A stretch of 41,767 bases of DNA from an uncultured Bacteroidota bacterium (GTDB taxonomy: Bacteria; Bacteroidota; Bacteroidia; AKYH767-A; JABDAW01), in the NCBI GenBank assembly GCA_903911135.1, contig CAIWCG010000211.1, forward strand, positions 1 to 41,767, in the 5' to 3' direction. The notes below the pieces were generated by a model. The model had not been told where the DNA came from and did not search any database. It saw only the letters and a list, made by a program, of their open reading frames with translations. Each line of letters starts with the position of its first letter. Positions within the stretch are counted from its first letter, which is position 1. Made by a program: the position numbers and the translations under genes. Below are positions 31,467 through 39,897 of the stretch, piece by piece.

Positions 31467-32300
31467 ATGTCATCGTTTTCGAAAAATCAATATTTCCTAA
31501 TTATATTTACAGTGATATTAACTGCATTGATATATTTGGCTCCTAGACAGGTGTCTACAGCAAAAGATGCGGTAGTTCCTGAAAAGGCTGTTGAATTTAG
31601 TTTTGAAGATTTATTGAATAAAGCGAAAACTACCTTGCCCGAAGATGAAATGAATAAAGTAAAAAACTTCGCAGCAAGTGTTGGGAAAGACAAAAGCAAC
31701 TTGGATTCAATCGTTAAGATATTTGAACATGCCAATATGCCTGCATTAGCCGGCTATTACAAAGAAAAATTAGCCGTTGAGCAGCCAACTGAAAAGAACT
31801 GGATGAATACAGGAGACCATTATTTCGATGCATTCAGAGTTGCGAATGACTCGATGGAGCTCAAGGCATGTGTTGAAAAGGCGATCATGTGTTATTCCAA
31901 GGTACTTGAAATAAATCCAAAAAATTTAGATGCTAAAACTGATTTAGGTGTGTGTTATACCGAAGGAACAAGTAACCCAATGCAAGGAATTAGTTTATTA
32001 AGGGAAGTGTTGGCAGTAAATCCAAAACATGAAATGGCCCAATTGAATCTTGGCTTTCTAGCTGTAAAATCAGGCCAATTCGAGAAAGCACTTGCAAGAT
32101 TCGATACTGTATTAACCATTAATCCAAAAAACACTGAAGTATATAGTTATATTGGAAATGTGTATTTAAAAAAGGGTGACAAAGAAAAAGCAATTGTCAA
32201 TTTTGAGAAATTCAAAAGTTTTCTAAAAGATACTTTAAAAATAACTCAAGTAGAAAATTATATCAAGCAAATAAAAAGTTCAAAAGAACAAATTAATTAA
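31467..32300 (+). CDS. Membrane-anchored tetratricopeptide-repeat protein
   Basis: The 277-residue protein has one N-terminal membrane span (about residues 7-25, NQYFLIIFTVILTALIYLAP) and no lipobox. The rest is helical with TPR motifs, clearest at about 150-165 (AIMCYSKVLEINPKNLDAKT), 187-200 and 205-235 (FEKALARFDTVLTINPKNTE, VYSYIGNVYLKKGDKEKAI). TPRs act as protein-interaction scaffolds. The gene starts 3 bases after HU and 15 bases before a ribosomal-protein gene. This order, between HU and rng, is familiar in Bacteroidota, but the protein's partner is unknown. Confidence 0.88.
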   Translation: MSSFSKNQYFLIIFTVILTALIYLAPRQVSTAKDAVVPEKAVEFSFEDLLNKAKTTLPEDEMNKVKNFAASVGKDKSNLDSIVKIFEHANMPALAGYYKEKLAVEQPTEKNWMNTGDHYFDAFRVANDSMELKACVEKAIMCYSKVLEINPKNLDAKTDLGVCYTEGTSNPMQGISLLREVLAVNPKHEMAQLNLGFLAVKSGQFEKALARFDTVLTINPKNTEVYSYIGNVYLKKGDKEKAIVNFEKFKSFLKDTLKITQVENYIKQIKSSKEQIN

Positions 32301-32315
32301 TAAAAATTTAAAAAT

Positions 32316-32405
32316 ATGCCAAGCGGAAAAAAAAGAAAAAGACATAAAATGGCTACGCACAAGCGTAAAAAACGCCTTAGAAAGAATAGACATAAGAAGA
32401 AATAG
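32316..32405 (+). CDS. 29-residue ribosomal protein, AURKAIP1/COX24 (mS38/bS22-like) domain
   Basis: The peptide is very basic: MPSGKKRKRHKM, then ATHKRKKRLRKNRHKKK. The core KRKRHKMATHKRKKRLRKNR matches the AURKAIP1/COX24 domain of mitochondrial mS38 and of the small actinobacterial protein bS22, which binds near the decoding centre of the small ribosomal subunit. In Bacteroidota a gene of this size and sequence is regularly found between a TPR gene and rng, as here. It lies 15 bases after the TPR gene and before a strong hairpin at 32487. It is too short for default gene callers. Assignment to the ribosome is by homology, not by anything in this window. Confidence 0.85.
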   Translation: MPSGKKRKRHKMATHKRKKRLRKNRHKKK

Positions 32406-32486
32406 GTTTGTCTTTCAGCATAATTTATTTATGATTTTCAAAAAATGTAAATATTTTTTTGCTGATTAAAAACACAATAATATGGT

Positions 32487-32522
32487 AGATGAAACAACCG
32501 GAAAAATCCGGTTGTTTCATCT
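32487..32522 (+). terminator. 15-bp perfect hairpin ending the HU–TPR–bS22 run
   Basis: AGATGAAACAACCGG (32487-32501) is perfectly complementary to 32508-32522 around the loop AAAAAT. Only a few T follow (CTATTGTATC). Placement between two same-strand transcription units makes termination the simplest reading; processing by the neighbouring RNase G gene product is a possible alternative. Confidence 0.7.
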
Positions 32523-32583
32523 ATTGTATCGTCTGTGTATATTTAACTAAATTCTATAAATCATTGCTCTTTTTATTTCAAAA

Positions 32584-34137
32584 GTGAATAACGAACTTAT
32601 AATAAATTCGACTTCCACAGAAGTTACCATCGCCTTAGTGGAGGATGGTAAATTAGTCGAATTAAACAATGAAAAAGAAGATCAAAGTTTTTCAGTAGGC
32701 GATATTTATTTGGGTCGGGTAAGGAAAATTATCCCTGGTCTTAGTGCGGCATTTGTTGATGTTGGCTATGAACGGGATGCATTTCTTCATTACTTGGATT
32801 TGGGTCCTCAAGTTTTATCGGTAATTAATTTTACCAAAAACACTTCTACAGGAAAAAATCCAGATCATCTCTTGTCAAATTTTACTATTGAAAAAGAAAT
32901 CGAAAAGACCGGAAAAATAAGCAATATTTTAACTGCAAATCAATGGGTAATGGTTCAGGTAGCGAAGGAACCTATTTCTACAAAAGGACCAAGGATAAGC
33001 ACTGAAATTTCCCTTGCAGGAAGATATATGGTTTTGGTTCCATTTGAAGATTCTGTTTCTTTATCTCAAAAAATCAAGAGTTCGGAAGAAAGGACGAGAT
33101 TAAAGAAATTGATGCTGAGCATCAAGCCAAAGAACTTTGGTTTGATAATCCGTACTGCTGCTGTAGGAAAGAAGGTTGCAGAACTGGAGCGTGATTTACA
33201 TGACATGATGGCGAAATGGAAGAGTTTGCATGAACAGTTGCTAACAGCCAAACCGCCACAAAAACTACTTGGTGAACTTAACAGGACTTCTACAATTTTA
33301 AGGGATTTATTGAATCCGAATTTTCAGAATATCCATGTAAATGATCACGGTTTGTATGAGGAAATAAAGACCTATCTGCGATCAATTGCCCCTGAACATG
33401 AAAATATCGTCAAGCTCTATAGAGGGAAAGAAAACATCTTCGAACATTTTGGCATTGGCAAACAAATAAAGTCGGGATTCGGCAGGACCGTAAATCTTCC
33501 TGGTGGTGCCTATTTGGTAATAGAACACACCGAAGCGCTTCATGTAATTGATGTAAACAGCGGCTTAAGAAGCAAGGCAGATGTCAATCAGGAAGAAAAT
33601 GCTTTGGCGGTAAATCTGGAGGCAGCACGAGAAGTGGCAAGGCAACTGCGTTTGCGAGATATGGGTGGAATCATCGTCATAGATTTCATTGATCAACGAA
33701 ATGCAGCCAACCGAAAAATCCTTTATGAAAAGATAAAGGAAGAGATGAAAAAGGATAGGGCTAAACACAATATCCTGCCTCCAAGCAAATTCGGGCTGGT
33801 ACAAATAACCAGGCAGCGGGTAAGACCTGAAATGAACATCGTAACAGTTGAGAAATGCCCGGTATGTGATGGAACCGGTGAAATAAAGGCAAGCGTTTTG
33901 TTCATTGATGACCTTGTTAATAATTTGAAATATCTGCTGAAAGAGCAAGGTGAAAAAGCCATCAAGTTGCGGGTAAGCCCATACATCTATGCATACTTGA
34001 CCAAAGGAATAATTTCGATAAGGGTGAAATGGTTTATCGATTATAAAAAATGGGTGAAAGTAATTCCTGACCCGGCATATCATTTCATGGAATATCATTT
34101 CTTCAACTCTTCGGATGAAGAAATAAAACTTACATAA
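32584..34137 (+). CDS. rng: Ribonuclease G/E family endoribonuclease
   Basis: The 517-residue protein uses a GTG start (32584). It has the family order: N-terminal NELIINST, an S1-like RNA-binding domain (SVGDIYLGRVRKIIPGLSAAF, in parts SVGDIYLGRV and IIPGLSAAFVDVG), and the catalytic core with metal-binding Asp323 in VIDVNSG and Asp367 in GGIIVIDF. The Zn-link cysteines are Cys426 and Cys429 in CPVCDGTG. Length fits RNase G and not the long RNase E with its degradosome tail. Such enzymes mature 16S rRNA and start mRNA decay. It follows the ribosomal small-protein gene, and the GH3 gene starts 20 bases after it. Confidence 0.96.
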   Translation: MNNELIINSTSTEVTIALVEDGKLVELNNEKEDQSFSVGDIYLGRVRKIIPGLSAAFVDVGYERDAFLHYLDLGPQVLSVINFTKNTSTGKNPDHLLSNFTIEKEIEKTGKISNILTANQWVMVQVAKEPISTKGPRISTEISLAGRYMVLVPFEDSVSLSQKIKSSEERTRLKKLMLSIKPKNFGLIIRTAAVGKKVAELERDLHDMMAKWKSLHEQLLTAKPPQKLLGELNRTSTILRDLLNPNFQNIHVNDHGLYEEIKTYLRSIAPEHENIVKLYRGKENIFEHFGIGKQIKSGFGRTVNLPGGAYLVIEHTEALHVIDVNSGLRSKADVNQEENALAVNLEAAREVARQLRLRDMGGIIVIDFIDQRNAANRKILYEKIKEEMKKDRAKHNILPPSKFGLVQITRQRVRPEMNIVTVEKCPVCDGTGEIKASVLFIDDLVNNLKYLLKEQGEKAIKLRVSPYIYAYLTKGIISIRVKWFIDYKKWVKVIPDPAYHFMEYHFFNSSDEEIKLT

Positions 34138-34157
34138 ATCAACAAAATTTGTCCTTC

Positions 34158-35660
34158 ATGGGACTTAAATCCTTCATCAGTTTGCCATTCAGCAAGTGGG
34201 TGGCAAAAGCCACTGACAAGTGGAGTTCCAAGCCCTTCATAACGCAACAAAATGTCTTTGATGACTTGATTGAAAATGGAAGAAACACCGTTTTCGGCAA
34301 GAAACATTCCTTCAGTTCCATCAAGAATTATGATGACTTCAAGAGGGCCGTGCCCATCGTTACCTATGAAGACATCAAGCCTTATATAGAAAGGATAAAA
34401 AATGGCGAAAAGGATATTCTCTGGAAGGGAAAACCCATCTATTTATCCAAGACTTCGGGCACTACTTCTGGGGTGAAATATATTCCCATCACCAAGGAAA
34501 GCATCCCCAACCACATCAATTCCGCCCGAAATGCATTGTTGCTTTATATTGCCGAAACCAGGCGCAGCAATTTTGTTGACGGCAAGCTTATTTTCCTTAG
34601 TGGCAGTCCAGAACTGGATATGTTGGGTGGTATACCTACAGGCAGATTATCGGGCATAGTAAACCATCATGTTCCCGGATATTTGAGAAAAAACCAGATG
34701 CCCAGCTATACAACCAACTGCATCGAAGATTGGGAGCATAAAGTGGATGCCATAGTGGAGGAAACTTTCGATAAAAACATGACCTTGATTAGCGGTATTC
34801 CTCCGTGGGTGCAGATGTATTTCGACAAGATCATCAAGAAAACCGGCAAGCAAGTGGGTGATGCTTTTCCTGACTTTTCATTGTTCGTTTATGGTGGTGT
34901 AAACTATGAACCATACAGGAATAAACTGGAGAGCAGCATAGGCAGAAAGGTTGATTCCATAGAGCTTTACCCTGCATCGGAAGGATTTATAGCCTATCAG
35001 AACAGACAGCATGAGGAAGGCTTGCTGTTGATTTTGAACTCCGGAATTTATTATGAATTCATCCCTGCTGATGAGTATTTCAATGAGCATCCTACCCGTA
35101 TTAATTTGGAGGATGTTCAGGTGGGTGTAAACTACGCTTTGATAATGAACACCAATGCCGGATTGTGGGGATACAGCATCGGCGACACGGTTAAATTTGT
35201 CTCAACAAATCCTTATAAAATAGTGGTGACGGGAAGAATTTCCCATTTCATTTCCGCTTTTGGCGAGCATGTGATAGCCGAAGAGGTGGAGAAGGCCTTG
35301 CAGTTTGCCTGCTCCAAACAAATGGCTGAAATCATTGAGTTTACGGTGGCTCCGGAGGTTAGTCCGGCAGAAGGATTGCCCTATCATGAGTGGTTTATCG
35401 AGTTCGGAAGGGAGCCAAACGATATGGAATATTTCCGCAACTGCATTGATGAATCGTTACAGAAACAAAATATCTATTACCAAGATTTGATTGCCGGTAA
35501 AATCCTTCAACCTTTGAAAATAAGGGCTGTAAAACCCAATGCTTTCATCAATTACATGAAGGCGAAAGGCAAACTTGGCGGCCAAAACAAGCTTCCAAGA
35601 TTATCAAACGACAGAAAGATTGCGAATGATTTGATGGCATTCGATGCAAGTTCAGAATAA
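34158..35660 (+). CDS. GH3 auxin-responsive-promoter-family acyl-adenylating enzyme
   Basis: The 500-residue protein belongs to the GH3 family, ANL-superfamily enzymes that in plants adenylate hormone acids and join them to amino acids. The phosphate-binding motif SKTSGTTSG, the FVYGGVNYEPY and ELYPASEGF segments and the C-terminal GRISHFISAFGEHVIAEEVE are characteristic. The bacterial substrate is not known. I start at ATG 34158 (MGLKSFISLPF) because the longer frame needs a TTG codon at 34149. It follows rng by 20 bases and may be co-transcribed. A possible hairpin, CCCCAAAA/TTTTGGGG at 35745-35772, lies 84 bases downstream. Confidence 0.92.
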   Translation: MGLKSFISLPFSKWVAKATDKWSSKPFITQQNVFDDLIENGRNTVFGKKHSFSSIKNYDDFKRAVPIVTYEDIKPYIERIKNGEKDILWKGKPIYLSKTSGTTSGVKYIPITKESIPNHINSARNALLLYIAETRRSNFVDGKLIFLSGSPELDMLGGIPTGRLSGIVNHHVPGYLRKNQMPSYTTNCIEDWEHKVDAIVEETFDKNMTLISGIPPWVQMYFDKIIKKTGKQVGDAFPDFSLFVYGGVNYEPYRNKLESSIGRKVDSIELYPASEGFIAYQNRQHEEGLLLILNSGIYYEFIPADEYFNEHPTRINLEDVQVGVNYALIMNTNAGLWGYSIGDTVKFVSTNPYKIVVTGRISHFISAFGEHVIAEEVEKALQFACSKQMAEIIEFTVAPEVSPAEGLPYHEWFIEFGREPNDMEYFRNCIDESLQKQNIYYQDLIAGKILQPLKIRAVKPNAFINYMKAKGKLGGQNKLPRLSNDRKIANDLMAFDASSE

Positions 35661-35918
35661 TTCCTGCACTTCCCCATTTCCATTCCCCTATTTTATTATC
35701 TCTGCCGTCTCATGTTTGGCAAAAGAACGCACCAAGGAGGCGAACCCCAAAACAGAGAACAGATTTTTGGGGAGTGATAAGCAGTTAAGATGCTTCACCG
35801 ACCCCGAATGACAACATACCTCATTCTAAAAGAAGAGTATTAGTTCGAAATCATTTATCTAAAAATAAAAGATAATGAACAAAGTAAATTTATCTTATAT
35901 TAGCTATTGAAAGAATAT

Positions 35919-36032
35919 TTACTGCTGCTCCTTTTGTTTTGGCTTATCTCCCTTCAAAGTCCATAAATGCCCCATAGCTGTTTTATTATCTCCTCTTACA
36001 CATTCACCTATTCCTTTACAATTTAAAATCAT
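35919..36032 (-). pseudogene. Possible gene remnant or very small ORF
   Basis: On the minus strand an open frame ends at 35919 and reads ...NDHPRINQTQ then MILNCKGIGECVRGDNKTAM and GHLWTLKGDKPKQKEQQ. It stays open upstream of the only ATG (36032) to a stop near 36087, so about 55 codons are open but the start is missing. The mixed, unrepetitive composition looks more protein-like than the shadow frames around it. I recognise no family. The rest of the spacer 35661-36116 shows no gene and no A or B element. Confidence 0.25.
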
Positions 36033-36116
36033 TTGAGTCTGATTTATTCTTGGATGATCATTAAAGAATAAAACGGTTTTGAACGGGTAAGATTATTCCT
36101 TACTTATTATTCATGA

Positions 36117-36242
36117 AATAGTACATGGATAAGGCAAAATAGTACATGGATAAGGCAAAATAGTACACGGAAAAAGCCAAATAGTACACGGAAAAGCCGA
36201 AATGTTACACGGAAAAGGCAAAATGTTACACGGATTTTTGCA
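36117..36242. repeat. Tandem array, 21-bp unit, 6 copies
   Basis: Units start at 36117, 36138, 36159, 36180, 36201 and 36222, each resembling AATAGTACATGGATAAGGC. Change is progressive: the first two copies read GTACATGGAT, the next two GTACACGGAA, the last two GTTACACGGA. This fits stepwise duplication with divergence. The array lies between the convergent GH3 gene and the unknown gene at 36318. No A or B element follows. Confidence 0.96.
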
Positions 36243-36250
36243 AGAATAAA

Positions 36251-36285
36251 GCCTGTTAATATCTTTTTTAAGGATAATAACAGGC
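36251..36285 (-). terminator. Hairpin downstream of the unknown gene
   Basis: GCCTGTTA (36251-36258) pairs with TAACAGGC (36278-36285) around a 19-base loop. On the minus strand it comes 32 bases after the stop at 36318 and is followed by TTTATTCTT. The long loop makes this a moderate candidate. Confidence 0.5.
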
Positions 36286-36317
36286 GTTAAATGTATAATA
36301 ATACCTTATAAATGAAC

Positions 36318-37259
36318 TTATAAATGATAAAAATAGGAAACCTTAGCAGTAATGTCTACGGATAGATTAATTATCCACGAAGTGCTGTAACCAGCAAGTA
36401 AGGTGAATTTCTGTCCTGCTAAAATGATTATTCCTGCGCCTAACGGGTCTTTTCCTTTGACTAATTTAATGCTTCCTCCGGTGGTATTTTCCACTACTTC
36501 GCCTATTACACATCCTTTTAATTTCATTTGCTCAAGAGGCAATAGGGTACTGGTTCTTAACTTTGGTTCGGAGATGTGATAGGTGAGGTCGAAGCCATAT
36601 AGTTCCATCTTTCGGGGGTTTTTCGAGAAGGTGCGTTTGAGCGACTGGCCTGCTTGGACGGTGAATATTCGTACATCTTCCATGTCGGTATTTCGCATTT
36701 GCAATTCTAGGCCCGAGTCGATGGTTTTATGTTTGAAGAGTTCATGATCTACCTTTGCATCGGCTATGTTTGCAAGTTCATCGGCGCCTACGATGTTGTT
36801 TTCGGTTTTCCAAAAGGTCAATGGACTTAGGCCTGGGGCGAAGGTGGCGTCTTTGTCCCACACTTTTTTTGCTAAAGTGAACTTATCGGCAATGGTCAAT
36901 TCCAGATTGATGGCTTTGCCGCCCACCACATCATATCCCCATGCTTCTATGTTTGATACATTGCTCGGATTTTGGCTTTTCAATACTTGTCCGGCCTCCA
37001 CTATTTTCGTCCAGGAGGGTTCGAATTTCCTTAAGAATTCCTTGTGGGCTATATCGGCGGTTACCTTATAGTCATCGGCCTTTCCGTGGTGTACCAAGGC
37101 GCTGTCGGCAAGTGCATCGAGGGCATCCACATCCACATCTTCTTCGTCTATGAGGGGTTGGAGTGGGCCGGTGCCTGCATCGAGGTCTATCTGGGCTTTG
37201 AGTTTTTTGAATAATTTCACTTCGTCGGGAACATTTTCTTCTACTTCTACTTTTGACAT
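36318..37259 (-). CDS. Unrecognised 313-residue cytoplasmic protein
   Basis: I do not recognise a family. The protein has no signal peptide or membrane segment. An acidic N terminus (VEEENVPDEVK-like, and EEDVDVDALDALAD at about 39-52) precedes a helical stretch (residues 60-110). Two all-beta parts follow: about 115-200 (AWGYDVVGGKAINLELTIAD) and 205-313 (VRIFTVQAGQSLKRTFSKNP, LKGCVIGEVVENTTGGSIKL). The frame is long, codon use looks coding, and a hairpin follows its end. It is a single gene facing the GH3 gene, with a 21-bp array between them. It could be a structural or phage-tail-like component, but nothing shows this. Confidence 0.65.
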   Translation of the reverse strand: MSKVEVEENVPDEVKLFKKLKAQIDLDAGTGPLQPLIDEEDVDVDALDALADSALVHHGKADDYKVTADIAHKEFLRKFEPSWTKIVEAGQVLKSQNPSNVSNIEAWGYDVVGGKAINLELTIADKFTLAKKVWDKDATFAPGLSPLTFWKTENNIVGADELANIADAKVDHELFKHKTIDSGLELQMRNTDMEDVRIFTVQAGQSLKRTFSKNPRKMELYGFDLTYHISEPKLRTSTLLPLEQMKLKGCVIGEVVENTTGGSIKLVKGKDPLGAGIIILAGQKFTLLAGYSTSWIINLSVDITAKVSYFYHL

Positions 37260-37635
37260 GTTTAATGATTTTTAAATTTACACATACTATTTTTTTACTG
37301 ACCATGCGTTTCTGAAACGCCGTCAAACGGTAGTCGCTGTAGTATCTATAGGGTTTTAAAGAATCATCTTCGGGAGAAGCGGTGTCGAAGATTGCAGGAT
37401 GAAAACCGTTAGTTTTACTTGATGCAAATTTCCTGGAGAAATATTGACTTGGCAAAAGTAACAAAAAGATTGGAATGAGAACATCAATGACATGGAGTAT
37501 CATGAAAAGGGCATATTATGTTTATAGCTGCTCTTGGCGCCATAAAAATAAAATGCGGAGGGTTAAAAAACGGGTGCATAAATATACGGTATGGGTGCAA
37601 ATGCGATTGGGTGGAATGATGTCAATTAAATTTAT
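37260..37635. other. Intergenic stretch without recognised features
   Basis: Between the divergent unknown gene and tRNA-Leu there are 400 bases. I find no array, A/B element, RNA gene or credible coding frame here. An open minus-strand frame entering from the unknown gene's antisense side (to 37503) turns into an Arg-rich shadow and is not a gene. Confidence 0.6.
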
Positions 37636-37643
37636 TACATTTG
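37636..37643 (+). promoter_or_regulatory. -7 promoter box of tRNA-Leu (and perhaps tig)
   Basis: TACATTTG matches TAnnTTTG and ends 17 bases before the mature tRNA 5' end. No -33 TTTG is at the usual distance. The trigger factor gene begins 22 bases after the tRNA with no terminator between, so read-through is possible. Confidence 0.5.
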
Positions 37644-37660
37644 CGGGCTCAAAAACAAAA

Positions 37661-37742
37661 GCGGATGTGTCGTAATTGGTAGCCGAGCCAGACTTAGGAT
37701 CTGGTGCCGTAAGGCGTGGGGGTTCGAGTCCCTTCATCCGCA
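37661..37742 (+). tRNA. tRNA-Leu (anticodon UAG)
   Basis: The acceptor stem GCGGATG (37661-37667) pairs with CATCCGC (37735-37741), with discriminator A at 37742. The anticodon stem CCAGA/TCTGG encloses CTTAGGA, giving anticodon TAG, which reads CUA and, by wobble, other CUN leucine codons. A long variable arm (TGCCGTAAGGCGT) marks a class II tRNA, as expected for Leu. The T arm is GGGGG-TTCGAGT-CCCTT with two G-U pairs. The 3' CCA is not encoded. Confidence 0.97.
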
Positions 37743-37764
37743 CACAAAGAAAATAGAAACGAAC

Positions 37765-39156
37765 ATGGAGATTTTAACGGAAGAGATCGGGAAGCAGATG
37801 AAGTCGATAAAGGTAATCATCACTCCCGAGGATTACAAGGCAACGGTTGAAAAGGGAATGAAGGAACGCCAACGCAACATGGTAGTTGACGGATTCAGAA
37901 AAGGGCATGCTCCTATGGGGCTTATCCGCAAGAACTATGGCAAATATGTGCTCTATGATGTGCTTGACAAGTTGGTGAAGGACAGCATGGAAAATTATGT
38001 AAAGGAAGAAAAATTGACATTGATAGGAAATTTTATCCCTACCAAGGAGAATTATGATTTGGGGGATGATTGGAGCCTCGACAAGAGCTTGGAATTTGAT
38101 TATGAGATAGCAATAGCGCCCGAAGTTAGCTTGGATGTGAGCTATGATGAGGTGGTTCCGGTTTATACCGTTGATATAACGGAGGCTATGGTGGATGATG
38201 AGGTGAAGAAGCTGCAACGCCGCTATTCTAACTATGCCAAACCGGATGAAGTGGGCGAAATGGATTATACTTTTGGCGAATTGATACAGGTGGATGGCAA
38301 AGGCAAGGAGATAGAGGGTGGCATAAAGAGCAGGGGTTTGTTGTCGTTGGAAGTTTTTTCTGATGATAAGGAGAAGGCGAAATTCATTGGGAAGAAGAAG
38401 GATGAGGAAGTGGTTTTCGACATCAAGAAAGCGATCAAGAACGAAACTGACATTGCCCATACCTTAAACATAAAGAAGGAAGAGGTGGCTGATATGAGCG
38501 GGAAGTTCAAATATGTGATCAATGAGATAACCAGGATAGAGCTTCCGGAGGTTGATCAGGCTCTTTTCGACAGGGTTTATGGCGAAGGGAAGCTTGAGGG
38601 TATGGAGGCATTCAGAGAAAACATCAAGCAGAACATTCAATATACCTATGAGCAGTATACTAGAAGCCAGATGGCTCATGACCTGAAGGAATATATGATA
38701 CAAAAGCTCAACCCTTCGTTGCCAGATGAGTTCATCAGGAAATATTTTACCTATAAGGATGAAAAAGGCGAGGAAGCGGAAATGCAGATAAGTGAGGAGG
38801 ATTATGAAAAGCTTACAAAATCGTTTAAATGGGAATATATAGAACGGGCCTTGGATGCGCGATACAATTTTGACATCAAGGATGAAGAATTCATGCAGAT
38901 GGGGGTTTATTTATTGTCTCAAACATTGGACAATCAAAACATGCCGTCGGATGACCGCAGTTTAAGTGAACATTGGCCAAACTTCATCAAGGAAAAGAAA
39001 AACGTGGAGCAGATTCAAAGCAGACTGATGGAGATGAAAACGGTTGATGCGATGGGACAACTGGTGAAGACGGAGCAACAATCTGTTCCTGCGGACCTGT
39101 TCTTCAGCAAGATGACCTATCTGGAGACGATGAGGAAGAATAAACACAATCATTAA
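37765..39156 (+). CDS. tig: Trigger factor (ribosome-associated chaperone)
   Basis: The 463-residue protein has the trigger-factor signature GFRKGHAPMGLIRKNYG (residues 43-59) in the N-terminal ribosome-binding domain. This docks at the peptide exit tunnel. The middle FKBP-like part (about 150-240) is weakly conserved, so prolyl isomerase activity is uncertain, as in other Bacteroidota. The helical C-terminal chaperone domain includes ITRIELPEVDQALFDRVYGE and LNPSLPDEFIRKYF. It is encoded directly before clpP and clpX, the same order as in many bacteria (tig-clpP-clpX), and starts 22 bases after tRNA-Leu. Confidence 0.95.
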   Translation: MEILTEEIGKQMKSIKVIITPEDYKATVEKGMKERQRNMVVDGFRKGHAPMGLIRKNYGKYVLYDVLDKLVKDSMENYVKEEKLTLIGNFIPTKENYDLGDDWSLDKSLEFDYEIAIAPEVSLDVSYDEVVPVYTVDITEAMVDDEVKKLQRRYSNYAKPDEVGEMDYTFGELIQVDGKGKEIEGGIKSRGLLSLEVFSDDKEKAKFIGKKKDEEVVFDIKKAIKNETDIAHTLNIKKEEVADMSGKFKYVINEITRIELPEVDQALFDRVYGEGKLEGMEAFRENIKQNIQYTYEQYTRSQMAHDLKEYMIQKLNPSLPDEFIRKYFTYKDEKGEEAEMQISEEDYEKLTKSFKWEYIERALDARYNFDIKDEEFMQMGVYLLSQTLDNQNMPSDDRSLSEHWPNFIKEKKNVEQIQSRLMEMKTVDAMGQLVKTEQQSVPADLFFSKMTYLETMRKNKHNH

Positions 39157-39177
39157 TAATTAAAAAATAACAAGATC

Positions 39178-39852
39178 ATGATATACAACGATGAATTCCG
39201 CAAATTTGCGGTTAAACATAGAGGAATAAACAGTAATGTGCTGGATAAATACATTGGAATTTCGAATGATTACATCTCTCCTACCATCATTGAGGAAAGA
39301 CAGTTGAACATTGCTACCATGGATGTGTTTTCGCGGTTGATGATGGACCGTATCATTTTCCTTGGCGTGCCGATAAATGACTATGTGGCCAATATCATAC
39401 AGGCACAATTGCTTTTCTTGGAGAGCGTAGATTCCAAAAAGGACATCCAGATCTATTTGAACAGTCCGGGTGGTTCAGTTTATGCCGGATTGGGCATTTA
39501 TGATACCATGCAGTACATTGCTCCTGATGTAGCGACCATTTGTACCGGTATGGCGGCCTCTATGGCAGCCGTAATACTTTGTGCCGGTGCTGATGGCAAA
39601 CGAACAAGTCTCAAACATTCACGGGTTATGATTCATCAGCCCATGGGTGGTGCCGAAGGACAGGCGTCGGACATTGAAATAACGGCAAAGGAAATTCAAA
39701 AGCTCAAAAAGGAGTTGTATGAAATCATTGCCCTGCACTCAAAACAGGATTATGAGAAGGTTTGGAAAGATTCGGACAGGGATTATTGGATGACTGCCGA
39801 CGAAGCCAAGGAATATGGAATGATAGACGAGGTATTGGTTAGAACAAAATAA
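39178..39852 (+). CDS. clpP: ATP-dependent Clp protease proteolytic subunit
   Basis: The 224-residue serine peptidase forms the double heptamer chamber that degrades proteins delivered by ClpX. The catalytic triad is visible: Ser128 in GMAASMAAV, His153 in MIHQPMGG and Asp198 in WKDSDRDYW. The oxyanion-region LNSPGGSVYAGLGIYDTM is intact. It is slightly longer than E. coli ClpP because of the N-terminal extension (residues about 1-30), which may be partly processed. It lies 21 bases after tig and 45 before clpX. Confidence 0.97.
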   Translation: MIYNDEFRKFAVKHRGINSNVLDKYIGISNDYISPTIIEERQLNIATMDVFSRLMMDRIIFLGVPINDYVANIIQAQLLFLESVDSKKDIQIYLNSPGGSVYAGLGIYDTMQYIAPDVATICTGMAASMAAVILCAGADGKRTSLKHSRVMIHQPMGGAEGQASDIEITAKEIQKLKKELYEIIALHSKQDYEKVWKDSDRDYWMTADEAKEYGMIDEVLVRTK

Positions 39853-39897
39853 TCATCTCTGTTGTATAAAGATTCAGAATCAAACTAAAACAAGCTC

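Noticed and set aside
35745-35772. Terminator CCCCAAAA/TTTTGGGG after the GH3 gene
   Set aside because: The stem is only 8 bp, has a 12-base loop and no T-run, so it is mentioned only as a possibility in the GH3 entry.
37072-37503. 143-residue minus-strand frame upstream of the unknown gene
   Set aside because: Its second half is an Arg-rich shadow of the coding strand of the gene at 36318-37259 in another frame, and its first half shows no family or promoter.
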